DNA from: Carposina sasakii
Taxonomy: Eukaryota > Arthropoda > Insecta > Lepidoptera > Carposinidae
Reading direction: 5' to 3'
DNA length: 64,000 nt
Assembly: GCA_014607495.2 (NCBI GenBank)
Contig: CP053167.1
Coordinates: 8,432,001 to 8,496,000, forward strand
Part shown: positions 30,431 through 42,194 of the stretch, one piece after another
How positions within the stretch are numbered: the first letter of the stretch is position 1
How the letters are laid out: every line of letters begins with the position of its first letter
The notes under the pieces: model-generated
Told to the model about the DNA's origin: nothing
Seen by the model: the letters and a program-made list of their open reading frames with translations, nothing else
Database searches by the model: none
Translations under genes and position numbers: made by a program

Positions 30431-31069
30431 AAAAGGCAATGATTCAATTTAATGATTTTGAAAGATCAAAATCTGCAAAAAATAATCATTCTTGGTTATA
30501 TTTTTGGTGATTTTTTAATTTCCTGGGTAACCTTCAAATCTTTTATTATTCTAGCATTCCGATTATTCCAATGGTCAGATAGCCTATTTGAAGTTTAAAA
30601 TCAATGCTAGCTTTCTTTGAAATTTAATATAAGTAGAGTAATTAAACTCAAGACAAGAGTAACTTATAGCTATTTTCGAAATCGGCCCTAAGTTCATTGA
30701 AATGAACATCTAGTCATCTTTCATTTTATATTTAATCTACAGTACTGCTAGTATGTCACTCACACCCCATATATTAAGGAATTAAAGCCTTATTTTTACC
30801 TAGAAAGGGTCACAAACATGCACTGTATATGCAAATACGTAATTGTCTTTGACCATAACAAATTGTAACCGAAAATAACGAAGATAAATATCTCAGTGAT
30901 ATATAACTGTCAGAACGGTACATAATAGGTATAACATATATAACGGTATCTTAATTGGATAAATAACGTTCAACAAAAAACGGAGTCAGAATCAATCATA
31001 GGAATAATTTGGTTAAAGAAAAACTATTTGAATTTTATCGTTATTATATATTTTAAGCGATAGATCATG

Positions 31070-31347
31070 AGTAAAAATCTCTTCATACTGAGTGCCTCTC
31101 TAATCATCACTATCATCTTCTGCCCTGTTCCCATTCATTTGGGGTCGGCGCAATATGTTCTCTTCTTCCATTCATCTCTATTATCCACAATCTCGTTATT
31201 CACTTCCAGTACACGCATATCCTCTCTTACGCAGTGCATCCAACATTTCTGAGGTCTACCTCTTCCGCTATAAACATCCACTGAGTAACTGATATAGTCC
31301 ATGAATAGGTAAGATATTTGATGCACAGGTGCAACTACTAAACACAA
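31070..31347 (-). pseudogene. RTE-like LINE reverse-transcriptase C-terminal remnant
   Basis: The minus frame contains GRGRPQKCWMHCVREDMRVL and NRDEWKKRTYCADPK. This is the RTE-clade C-terminal signature (GRGRPxxxWxDxVxxDM...WKxxT). The stop follows CADPK, and downstream text GGGAACAGGGCAGAAGATGA matches the 3' region. The upstream reverse transcriptase is missing, so it is a 5'-truncated dead copy; Cys replaces the usual Arg/Thr before Trp. Confidence 0.8.
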
Positions 31348-33621
31348 GAAGCTGTGAAATGTTCTTTGAAGTGAGAACTAAGAAATAATTTCCCGAAATT
31401 TCCACAAATACGGTAATTTTATAGATAAGTCATGGGCGGCTGCTACTTGTTCTCATAATCAACAGTTGCAGAAACCCAACAAATAATAATGTCATAGAGC
31501 TGTTACAAAATAGAAATGGCAACTGGCCAGAGCTACATCGAGCCTTGACTGCCCACGAGGCGCCTACGGACACGATGCGATCTACATTCAGCCCGGAATG
31601 CATTAAAAATGATAAGACATGTTATTAGTGTTGAATAACAAATTATTTTTATGATTAAATCTAATTCTATCAATACATAATTTTGAGCAACGTAATTTGT
31701 CAGCGATTTGTGATAATTGTATTTTGTAATACTAATTGTGCTTTACATTGGGCATACGAGATGTTGACAAGGTTCTAAGTAATGAAAATGCTCATTATAC
31801 ATACATAAATATACTCGCGGCCATATTTCAAAATTGAAGTGGCCAGAACAGCAAGATCACGAAAGTGATCCCACAGCCACGTTTCGCATAGTGAGGCCAG
31901 ACGTAAATTATCAAAAAACCCTGACTTATCGACTGAGGATATGCTCCTTAGGTCGAACAGCTAGGACTGCGTTAAGAACTAACATATCCAATATAATTTA
32001 CTCAATTTCGAAATACTATTACTCAGTTAATAGAAATAGGTTTTCTAGGTCACCGTTAAAGTTTTTGAAACTTTCTTCGAACACTGCGTTTACTACGTGC
32101 CTTATCTATAGAAGAAGGTTGCGGTTTGGAAACTGTCTTGTCTACAATTTCTAAGTTCTATGTTATTGGAGCAGGTGTCACGTAAATCAACTTATGTTGA
32201 GTGCGTTTCACCGTATAGTTTCGATGGATGATGGCGCTAGTTACTATGTGTATGACTACATTTTCTGTTTTACTGCATCCAAAAATGTTAGTTCCGAAAT
32301 CAAGCATAGGAACTATTGTATGCAACAGACAGTTCAATAACATTGTTTGCCATTGATGTAGGTATTTAAAACGATAGATTGGTTCCTATTGAACGATTTG
32401 GATTGGCTGATAAATTATTTGTAATATCGATGTCTATACAATAATTTAAAATCGATTTTATAAGCATAGGAATTTTCTCTGTTTGAGAATTTATTAGGGT
32501 ATTTACTAGAGGCTGCCTATGCGACTTTTCCACGTGAACTTTAGAGCCTATGTGCAATTCCGATGTATAAGCTACATTAGATTATGTAAGTACTGTTTAT
32601 CCATACAAATACAGCTATAAATATTTAGTGTTCTATTAATTCTAGTTCCGCGACTAAGTTTATGAAATCTATCATAATGTTTAATATAGGGCAACCTAAG
32701 TGATAGATTATTAATGGTTATGTAAATATTTAATTGTTCCAGTGTTTGTTAATCTAAAATAATACATATAAGTGACTACGTAAAATTGTTAAAAGATCAA
32801 CCAAAATCAATCAATCAAAAAGATCGATCAAAAACTTTTGGCACACACTTGCCAAAAGTTTGCACTCTCTTTCCTTGAAGAGAGCAAAAGGGAGCACAAG
32901 ATTGTTTCATCTCTAGCTAAGCTTAATTACAAAACAACAATATACATATTAAGTTATAGTATTTTGACACATCGTCAGTTTAATGGTAATAATCCGACGA
33001 TATATTGACCAATAGTCAAACTACCTAACACTGATCAAACAACTAGGCCTTAGGTACGATTTTATATGAGACTACTTTACTTAAAACAACAGTTCCAGTT
33101 AACAATTTATTTATGCAGGTTAACTTAAATAAACCGCCGACAGTTATTCTATTTACAACTGGGTAAGTGTTATGCATAACTGTGTTTAAAAAAGCGATAT
33201 TGGAAAATAAAGTATGCAAATGGAAACCTCAAACAAAACCACATCGGGAGAACGAAGATAGTATGTAATAAAAATGTATATTAGACTAAAAATATGAACG
33301 ATTGTATATGTAGACAATAAAACCTTTAAAATTAAATATTAACTTCCTATTAGTTGAAAATATTTACAAATAGAAGACGGCCTGCAAATCCTCTACGACC
33401 GATGGCAGCGTGCCCGAAAGGCTAGCCGCGTTGCCCCGCTGTATATTGCGTCCGTTTCATAGTATGCAGTAACACAGAAAATGTAGTCATACGCATCGGA
33501 ACTCTCTATGGAACGTACAATACACCTTGAGTCGTTGTATCCCTAAAAAAACCCTAAAAAAGTTCTGCCCCCAAAAGTCCCCCTAGTTATCTTTTTCCCC
33601 CTAAATTTATGGGTAAAACCG
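31348..33621. other. intron DNA with one U scrap
   Basis: Antisense U text CAGAACAGCAAGATCACGAA and CCACAGCCACGTTTCGC lies at 31845-31890. The frames at 31834-32154, 32158-32343 and 32366-32557 have no domain and no flanking splice logic. TATGCACTACA-like text at 32250-32340 resembles 21460-21560 (AAATCAAGCATAGGAACTAT versus AAATCAGGCATGGGAGTTAT), a shared decayed repeat. Confidence 0.45.
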
Positions 33622-33692
33622 ACATGCATGGAAGGAGATACAATACAGTTGATGTATTCTAGTGAAGCCCCGCATCAGTACAGACTAAGTAA
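33622..33692 (-). repeat. U-family fragment
   Basis: CGACATGCATGGAAGGAGAT and TTCTAGTGAAGCCCCGCATC are antisense U text. Confidence 0.6.
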
Positions 33693-33711
33693 GCAAATCT
33701 AGTCTATCTAT

Positions 33712-34383
33712 TCTATACATATAATAAAAATGTAACGGATCGCTGTGTCAGCTGTCTGTAATGGAAGATAGATATATGAGAAAAAATATTATAGGAGACC
33801 TTTATTAACGCAATAGTATCCAAATTAATGATTTTTGGAATTTTTGTCTGTTTGTCGGTTTGTCTGTTTGTCTGTGCGTTTGTGCACGCTAATCTCAGAA
33901 ACGGCTGAACCGATTTCGATGCAGTTTTCAAGTATATACAGGGTGTAAAAAGACAGGTCCCACTTAACATATAGGCTGACTTTTTGTCATCAAGCAATGT
34001 ATTTGTCTGATGCTCAAAGTACAAATGTACCTACAAAACTAACATTATAACATTTACACATGGTATCTTTGAAAAAAAAAAATGTTTCTTAACCGATTTC
34101 AGATGGATTTATGTAAAAAAAAAATGATAAAATTAATGTGACTTTGGACCTCAATATCTTAGCAACTTATAGTTTCCCAGAAGTGCTTCCATAGAAAAAA
34201 ATGATCGTGATGTGACAAAGAATACGAGGTATTAAAAGAACAAAGTTGTCTTTTTACACCCAGTATTGTGACAGGTCCCACTTAACATATAGGCTACTTT
34301 TTATCACGGGAAAATGTTTTTATCCCGGATAATTTCGACATATTGTTTTTTTTCTGTGGTCCATGCGGATGGAGTCGCGCTAG
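33712..34383 (+). mobile_element. Hel-1 Helitron interrupted by MITE-D
   Basis: T|TCTATACATATAATAAAAAT start; family text to GCAGTTTTCAAGTATA (33938), then MITE-D, then TATTGTGACAGGTCCCACTT (34264 on) through GATGGAGTCGCGCTAG. The last block is shortened (GGGCGTCCA missing before CTAG). Confidence 0.85.
33939..34263. mobile_element. MITE-D with a Helitron segment fused behind its left end
   Basis: Termini CAGGGTGTAAAAAGACA and, reversed, CTGGGTGTAAAAAGACA, with TA on both sides. The right-hand interior (GTGCTTCCATAGAAAAAAAT, GACTTTGGACCTCAATAT) is related to MITE-C. Directly behind the left terminus, bases 33952-33980 read GACAGGTCCCACTTAACATA, which is Hel-1 text duplicated from just outside the insertion. 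Confidence 0.75.
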
Positions 34384-36180
34384 TTAATAAATAAAGTTGC
34401 TATGGCTATAAAACATTTCGACATCCTATTCTGTGCATCTTTTTCAAAATAATAGGAGAAACTTCAGATAGCAATCGTAATAAGATCAAGCTCAAAGCTC
34501 TCTTTTTGAAAACAAGTAAAACTTGAATCTAAGGCCGCTTACAAAAGCATCGAAAGTTTGTTTATCTTTCCTCTATTCCATTAGTAAATAAAACATGTAC
34601 AACATCTGTGAACTTAGTAAATAAAGAAAGTTAAATACAAATGATAAAAAAAATATATCGAAAATCTGGTTCGAAAAATGGATCAAAGTATGTATGCATT
34701 TTGGGACATCCCTATGTGTAAATGAAATAAACTTCGGAATAGCAAAACATTTTGGAACATTTCTTGGGTATTAGGTGTAAAATTTGATGCAATAACTTAG
34801 AGATGTGGTGAAAGTCTATTATAAAACGGCGGTAAACAATTAAGAGACTGTACGCATTCGTGACTTGTGCTGGTATTTACTTATATAGTCATAATTTTCC
34901 CTTATGCTCACTAGAGAAGGTAATTTTGTAACACCACTGCTATACCAAGAAACCTTAGCTTTACAGGAGGGCGAACAATTCGTTAGTGAACAAATACCAG
35001 GGACATTTGTCAGCTCAGAATAAACTTAATTTCTGCTATAAATTGTTATAAAATTATTTCGTGGATCTAAACATGGTGACACTGCTTATTCCAACAATGA
35101 AACTGCGGTCTGCATTTGTCGACATTGGAATCTTATATTTGGTAAAAAAAAATCACGAAATATTCGTAAGTATATGAACAGATGTTTCAGTGATTCACCG
35201 ACTGCCTCATAATGATAAACTTTCGTTTACATTTCTTAGTAAGAATGTTTAGAATGTTTATGATAATTGGGATCCGGATTGAGTAATTCTGAAAGTAGTG
35301 TCTCTATTTGTAGAAGCGTCGAGATTCGCATTGCGAGAATTCATTATGCCATCTTGGTCAATCTGTTAAATAAGTTACTTATTTTTATTGGCTAATCAGA
35401 ATTAGTTAAAAATGTATCACGTCATTTCATCTTTTTGTGATATGACACCGGTTAGTGAGGAAAATATTACTTAGCAATTTTTATTAATGTTTAGCATGAA
35501 ATCTCATTTTCAATTGAATGCAAGGTCTAATGATCGATTTCATAAACGCTAACATCAACATTTGACTGGAAATTTAAGTAACTATCATTTTGATATAAAT
35601 TTAGTACATTATTATACTGAAAGGGCATTAATATGACATAGATAACTCTGAAGGAAATGACACGATGCTTAGGTATGATTAATTTAAGACAACTTAAGAA
35701 TTTACCTACTCGTATAACACATGTAGATAATCCATAAACAACTCTGTGTCACACAAGTATCAATAAGAAAGTGTTGATTTATGAAGGTTCACACATTTTT
35801 TAACTACCTACCTACCGACTTCAAGGAAACTGCAATGTGTGTTAATAAATTCCTTCCTATTGATGAAAAAATGCGTTATTTAATTACTTGCCGTGTTTAC
35901 AAGTCGTCGTGTCTATGACAATGATGGCCGATTGATTTACGAACTTAATTCCGTAGCTGTATTACTGAAATTGGCTTATTTATTAGTGTTGGAGTAGATT
36001 GTATCAGTACATGATGGAGTGGCTAGTGTTATATTTAATATAGATTGTCTTCCTTACTTCCGAGTAAGACCTACTAGTATTTCCTTTATAAGAGAGCTAT
36101 TAATTAGCCTCATTGTCGATAGATGAATCAACTACATACAATAAAGATACAATTATTAATAAAGAAATAGAAAAAAATTC
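34384..36180. other. intron DNA, nothing recognised
   Basis: AT-rich; no open frame above background and no repeat family text was identified. Confidence 0.4.
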
Positions 36181-36181
36181 T

Positions 36182-36255
36182 TCACCCGAGTGGAAATCGA
36201 ACCCACGACCACTGCAAACCGTGCCAGCCGTTCTAACTATTGAGCTACCGGGTGA
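36182..36255 (-). pseudogene. tRNA-like sequence (74 nt), pseudogene or SINE head
   Basis: Minus-strand acceptor arms TCACCCG and CGGGTGA pair perfectly over 7 bp. The T arm GTGGG-TTCGATT-TCCAC is intact with a standard TTCGATT loop, and the D arm GCTC-AATAGTTA-GAAC has one mismatch. The anticodon arm (CTGGCACGGTTTGC-AG) lacks one base needed for a 5-bp stem, so identity is unassignable. A partial second copy in the opposite orientation, GACCCGGTAGCTCAATGGAT, lies at 36262-36281. Confidence 0.65.
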
Positions 36256-36781
36256 GTAATTGACCCGGTAGCTCAATGGATGACGAATTTTACCATCTCT
36301 TTTCTAAATTACATATTGACAACGTTATTTTTCATTCCGATAGCTATAGACTAGCCAAATCTCGGCAAACAGAGCTGAATCCCTCAGCACAATGTTCAAA
36401 GATGAAACGATCAACCATATCCTAACGGATTATATTAATGGAGAAGTGTTTAAAGATAAAGTTTAGTTTATGTTATTAGAATATTTAATTACACAACTAA
36501 ATATAAATTTATTTCGACATAAGTATTACTTAGCAGTGCAAATAATAATTTACTGAAGATTTAAGTCCTATGTAATAATAATGATTGAAATAATAATTTA
36601 CTGAGTCATCGTATCTCAGATTCTTCACCGTTAGTCGATTGATTTTTTAACATTTGGCAAACAGAGGTACTACTTAGATAGATACACAGTCACCAGTTAA
36701 TAAATATTAACAATGATAAAAATACTAGATTTATTAGAGAGTACCAATACAAAACAAGTTTCAAAAAAAAAAAAAAAAGCA

Positions 36782-37128
36782 ATATTGTTTCAAAAAATGA
36801 TCAAACAGTGATAACCAGAATTCGTATTGGCCATACCAATCTTTCTCATATCCACCTAATAACAAAAAAGGATAGAAATAAGTGTGATCGATGTAATTCT
36901 GATGTTTCCGTTTCCCATATATTAATTGATTGTTTAGGTTATAGCCAGGAAAGATTAACAGTAAACTTACCTAATGTATTTATCGATTGTCTAAATGAAA
37001 ATGGATATACAAAATCTCTAGAATTTCTTAAGCTAATTAATATTTATAAGTTAATTTAAGTTAATTGGTGGTCGTTAATGACCTCGATGTTAAAACGACC
37101 TTAAATAAATAAATTAAAAAAAAAAAAA
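36782..37128 (+). pseudogene. 5'-truncated LINE 3' end with poly(A) and target-site duplication
   Basis: The frame to the stop at 37057-37059 reads TRIRIGHTNLSHIHLI and CDRCNSDVSVSHILIDC, the Cys/His segment that follows RNase H in I/R1/Jockey-type LINEs. A 3' UTR and A-run end at about 37128. AAGTTTCAAAAA occurs just before (36757-36768) and just after (about 37126-37137) the insertion, a probable 12-bp target duplication. Only about the last 83 codons survive. Confidence 0.8.
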
Positions 37129-40100
37129 GTTTCAAAAACACAAACAGCAGTTATAGAAACCGAGAATCTTCATCACAAAACAAACACGCCAACCATCATA
37201 AAAACACAGACAAGAGAATTCTTAGAAGTGAAAATGGCGCATAATTTTTACGAGGCATTTCGTGGGCGACTAAGCCCGGTGGGCATGTTATAGTGTATGC
37301 AAATCGCATTTTTTTATTCACGCAGTCTATCAAAGGAAAGTCGCAATGCTTATAAAGTCAAGGCCCGAGATTTGAAGTTCCGTAACTGCCGAGCTATTTG
37401 CGGTGGATAATAGATTTTTAGTTCTCTTGTTGCTTTATTTTTAGACTGAAGTAATGATTTTGGCGCCCAGATCTTGGATTAGATGATTATGACCAGTTAG
37501 TACCGTAAATTGTTCACATTTTTTTTTGCTTTTATAACATGGTAATTTTTACCATCACTGTATTAGGATTTCAAATAGATGTAATGTTTCAATTTAATTT
37601 CGACCGACGTTTGCAAATTTGATCTTCCTTATTTTTAATTTGAATGAACTATATAGTTATATATGAACTGAATTTGTTATATTATTCTGTGATTTATTAT
37701 TTTCCTAATTTTTCTAATTATTTACATTCTTAAATACATAATTTATTTTTTGTTTAGTATATTTTATTTTAAGCATTAAAGACCCTAAGAAGATTAAATA
37801 TTAAAATAATTATGGCACTCCATGGACAACAACGGTAACTTTACACCGACATTTAGAACTCTACTCCAATAACAATAAGACACTAAAAAGATGTTCAAAT
37901 TAAAACAAGTTCAAAAAACGGAAAGTATTTTTTATTTTGTAACATAATTAAAATCATGAAACTGTATCTAATTGATAGTAGCGAGAGTGAAATAAAAATA
38001 AAAAAAATTTTCGTCTAGCTAGTTTTAGTTCGAAAAGTGAGTGTTTGCATATTTTTTGCTTGTAAACGACCTAAATATAAATGCATGTTTTGTCTATAAA
38101 TATGAATATATATTTTGTTATGCTTACATAACTGTTGAAATATTCTTAATTCTTGTAAATTAGGGCTTTGCATCAATTTTCTTCAGTATTGCTTTGCGGC
38201 TATCTTTTAACTATTTTAATCAACATTTTTTTGTAAAACTCCTGTCAAGTTTCCTTTTCAACAGTTTTTAGTAATAATTATAGTCATTATAGTTGATGAA
38301 GCGGTAAATAGTGAATGTGTATGTTAATTTTGTTGTGATAAGTCAAGGTTGAAATTTACTAGTATACACGGAAGGCTGGTTAGGGAAGTACATGGTGCAT
38401 AATATTACTGAAAATGAAGGTAATTTTTTAAATATAAAATGTTGGTGACTCCTGGTTTATAATCTATGATCTTAGTTTGCGGGGACAACGGAACAATACC
38501 GACTGTCCAAAAAATTACATTGTATTTAAGCCAAACATTGTCTGAATTTGCAAATATTCCATACATTTGCCGGCAAACAGTGTTTAACATTAGACGCGAA
38601 TTTGTAATGATTTACAACGTGAAAATTACTTACGAAGGTATGCGACGAAATATTCATACACACATACATATAGTCAAACATATAGTCACGCCTATACACC
38701 CCCAAAGAAGTTGGGCAGAAGTGTGCAAATTACATACCCACTTTTCACCAGTTAGTTCCACATATTAAATCCCACGTGGTTCTCAGGAGATAAATATATT
38801 AGGCCGATCGATGTTAATGATTTGCTTCACGATGCGATCTCTATCGTCACTACTACTTTATGCAGACAAACCTGCGGGCTACTAAGTAGTATTATCTTAT
38901 GAATAATCATAAAAATCGAGTACAGATTCAAATGACCACAGATCATTTATCTCATTAATTAATACCGTCTCATGGTCGACTAACTTCTTATAACTATCCA
39001 TAATGCATAAGGACAAATTTGAACTACTTTTTTACAGAAAAATCTGGATAAGAAGTTAATTTATAGTTTCATTTCTTTCTTCTAGGATCACGTAAACATT
39101 CTAGATGAAAGTCAAAACTAACTAAACATTCTTTTCTTCAATTTTTATCTCTTCACTGATTATTTTTGTAATTATTTTTCTCATTTTTAAATATATAATA
39201 TTATTATTTTTATTATGAAGCTAAACGTGGCTAAGACATTTTGATATTTCATTTCTGGCTATCCCATTTCGGGAATACAGCCTTGTGTATGTAAATTATT
39301 ATAGTTTGGTATACTGCAGTCTACTCAGCTCAATTTTCATTCTTGGAATTAACTTGTTTTAGGACTAATTAGACGGATGCTATTACATCAGGTTAGTTAA
39401 TTTTCTCTGATCTGTTAATTTGACGAGTTGGATCATCATTTTCAGCTTGACTTTTAATTGCATTAACTTTAAGTAGTCACAGTTAGTAATTTAAGAGCCT
39501 AGAGTTGTAATGTCGACAGATTTATTTTATTTATCTTTATCTGATCGCTAAATAAGGGGCACATATTTAATAGTCTTAATGTACCTCTTGCAATATTAAA
39601 AATTATATTATCATATTAAATGCATATTTTTTTACCTGTAAAGAGAGAGATAGGCTCACCAAAATTCCTTACTCTCACATAAAATTCCATAACTTAGTAA
39701 CAGAACCGAATCAATAACTTCAGTATTACTGTTTACCCACTTACTTTACAATTTTTATCCTATTGTCTACGATTCCAACGCAAAATAAGTTTTCCTTACG
39801 CCAGCCAATACTTTCACCTCAACATCTCGTTTTCTTGTATCTGGTATTGAATGGCTGGAAAACTAGATGAGTGCTTCCGACACACTTAACTATACGTGAG
39901 ACCTATCCGAGGAAATGCCATTTTACTTTAATTACTTAGTGTCGTTAGAAAACGGAAGATGTGCTTACGAAAACACCTTTTAAAGTCGCTTAGTGCATTT
40001 AGCACTTTCACACACGTAGCTTTTTTAGCGTGCAATTAAACTCGATTTACAGATAGTTATTATGGTGATTTAATTTTGGGCCGGTGATTTATTATGTGAG

Positions 40101-40571
40101 GAAACGAAGTTTCTTGTTGATTGTTCATCGTGAAGTGAACAATGTTATATATTTTGTCTACTACTAATATCAAATTTAATTAATTCAAGTATAGTATAAA
40201 GTTATTTCAATAACAATGGCATTGTTGTCAAATCCTTAGATTTTCAGAGCGCAAAACGTAAACGGCATACGTCCGTCCATAATTCAGAATTCGTAATTAG
40301 CAGCCAGTGTCAATTGTTTGCCTGGTACCTGTTCCTCGAGACTATTGTTCTCAACAACTCGCCGTGAAGGTTCAATATCCAATAACATTTCCACATCAAC
40401 ATAATATCTTGGTCAGTTAAACAAGATTTTTTTAATAAACGTACTACGTGCCCGCTAGTTACACTTTCGAATGCATTTAACAGTGACCTCTAAAAGCAAC
40501 ATGTTAAACTATGAAGCAGTTGACACGAAACCGTTCAAAATTTTTAAGTGGGATTTTTTAAATTAACTTAC
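37129..40571. other. intron DNA with a U scrap
   Basis: Beyond TTTCTGGCTATCCCATTTCGGGAATACAGCC-type U text near 39253-39290 nothing was recognised. The 100-codon frame at 38466-38768 has no domain; I treat it as chance. Confidence 0.4.
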
Positions 40572-42023
40572 CTTGGTTGTGGTCTGCATTTGCAAGAATG
40601 TCGCTATTCCTGCACGTACACGATTCTTAACACCCCTTATAGTTCCTTTCGAACTTCTTATTGTAGACGGCACTTCTTCACTTTTAAAGTCCTTTATACC
40701 GGCAAAATATTCCACTTCAGAGGGCTCACATTCACTTTTTACACTAGCACTTTTCACTGAGATATCGTCGAATTGCTTTTCATTAAGGTGAAAATCGTAA
40801 TATTTATCTGTATCAAAGTAGTTACTGCTATAGCACATTTTTTCCTGCTTAATTTTGTCCTGCTTTTTGCGCTCTTCGTAAGTGCTTTCGCTAATTAGAG
40901 GGGTTTTATTCAAAATAACCGGTAATGACTCGCAGTTTTCTTTCGCACTAGTTTGATTATTAAATTGTGATACCAAGCGGAATGAAGTTAGCTGTGTATT
41001 TTCTGTAGGCATATTTGCATTTTCAACATTATTCTCGGTTGATTCACTAGTTTGTTGTTCGAGCGGTGTACTTTCATCTTCAATTGTGGCGAGTTTTGCC
41101 GATCTATCTCTAATATCTTGAAGAAGACCTTGCGGTAAAAAACTGCCGTCATCGATATTAGTTTTAGTGAAAACCGGCATTTGCGGAGCAACTGGCGGCG
41201 GCTCAGTATTTTTCACTTCACTTTTTCTAAATTCTTCATTGTGACTTTCATCGGCATGTACGTTGCCATTCAATTCGCTACTGTTCAAAGAATCACACGA
41301 TAAGTTAGAATCGTTATCTTCAAAATCGGCATCTCCTCGATTGTTTTTTGTTGTATTTAGTATTGTAACAGAATATGCTTTTTTCGTTGAGTTGGTCTTT
41401 GACAGTTTCTTTTTTGGCAATGGTGGAGGAGTTCCATCGAGGTCACTACACGTTCCGGAGTCTAATGTGTCACTCGGAGAGCACTGGCCGCTTGACATTA
41501 CCATATTAGTTACAGAGTTCACATATGAATTGCAATAAATGTACGGAGCCTTATCACTTTTCAAAATTTCTTCGCTATCTATAATTTTCGGCTTGTCATC
41601 AACGTTGAGTCGCACTAAGCTGCTATTCTTCTTACATAGTTCACTAATCTTAAGATTGTCAAGGTCGGCATCACTTTTTAAATGTACACTTGATATTTTT
41701 GGTGCTTTTGGTTTATCTGCGTCGTTGTTGATTCTAATAGTAACCACATGGGGTCCGTTTGTTTTCACGTCTGCAGCCGGAGTGTTAGCAGGTCGATCCG
41801 ACTGGGTCGCCGCTACGAATACCGTTGCAGATGATGCTTTAGAATTAAGGACGAGCGAGTGCATCGAACTTAGAGACTCCATGTCCCGCGTGTCTGAGCC
41901 AAACCCGTTCACGTCATCGCTCGTGATTTGCGTGAAGGTTGTGGTACCAGACCTTTGCCTCAATTTCGGTGGCAGAGGAGGGATGTATTCCACACTAGGA
42001 CGGGGCGTAATTTCTTCCATCAT
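40572..42023 (-). CDS. GRXCR1: GRXCR1-like, coding exon 1: long N-terminal region
   Basis: It encodes residues 1-484, from ATGATG (42021-42023, context GCAGCC|ATG) to the donor AAG|GTAAGT at 40572/40571, phase 0. The sequence is Ser/Asn/Asp/Glu rich and probably disordered, with proline motifs PPLPPKLRQR and PPPLPKKKLS (SH3/EVH1-like ligands) and a basic KGTIRGVKNRVRAGIATFLQ segment next to the glutaredoxin-like domain. No signal peptide or membrane segment. The frame upstream of the ATG stays open for 42 codons to a TGA but has no other ATG, so an upstream start would need another exon. The antisense frame at 41539-42051 is a shadow. Confidence 0.9.
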
Positions 42024-42194
42024 GGCTGCTCGTTCTAATAAAGTGGCATAATTAGCTAACGGCTGTTTCTGGTTGCAATGCGAGTCAGGTCCGCTAGCAG
42101 ATAGTGGTTGTTGTATATGGCATAATGGTTCCGGTGACCGATCGAGACTGGGTCAATAATCCGTAAGAGTAGGTTCTAGTGCACGCTTTTACAC
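42024..42194 (-). promoter_or_regulatory. GRXCR1-like 5' UTR portion with a 9-codon uORF
   Basis: The acceptor TTTATTTTGTTTACAG|GTG places the exon start at 42194 and implies an upstream leader exon. An upstream ATG at 42123-42121 opens a 9-codon frame ending TAG at 42094, out of frame with the main start. If this leader is used, the uORF could lower translation. Confidence 0.6.

Larger units (their letters stand above)
4436..42194 (-). other. GRXCR1: GRXCR1-like gene locus (four coding exons, minus strand)
   Basis: The mRNA model joins 42194-40572 (5' UTR plus coding exon 1), 14948-14715, 6645-6580 and 4612-4436. All coding introns are phase 0 with GT...AG ends. Intron sizes are about 25.6 kb, 8.07 kb and 1.97 kb. 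The product is 642 residues. GRXCR proteins of vertebrates act in actin-rich stereocilia of sensory hair cells; the insect role is not shown by the sequence. The first intron holds a complete MADF-BESS gene on the other strand. At least one upstream non-coding exon is implied by the acceptor at 42195-42196. Confidence 0.9.

Noticed and set aside
30253..30447. Open frame encoding a long Ser-Leu repeat
   Set aside because: It is the minus-strand translation of the (GA)n microsatellite at 30339-30427.
31834..32154. 106-codon plus-strand frame
   Set aside because: Its start lies in antisense U repeat text and the rest has the composition of non-coding DNA.
33713..34024. 103-codon minus-strand frame
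   Set aside because: Translation of Hel-1 and the fused MITE-D end; similar peptides appear at 28751 and 2123.
38466..38768. 100-codon plus-strand frame
   Set aside because: No domain, no repeat of the peptide, no splice context; chance open frame.
41539..42051. 170-codon plus-strand frame
   Set aside because: It lies wholly antisense to GRXCR1-like coding exon 1, whose domain structure and splice sites are clear; no domain or splice logic of its own.
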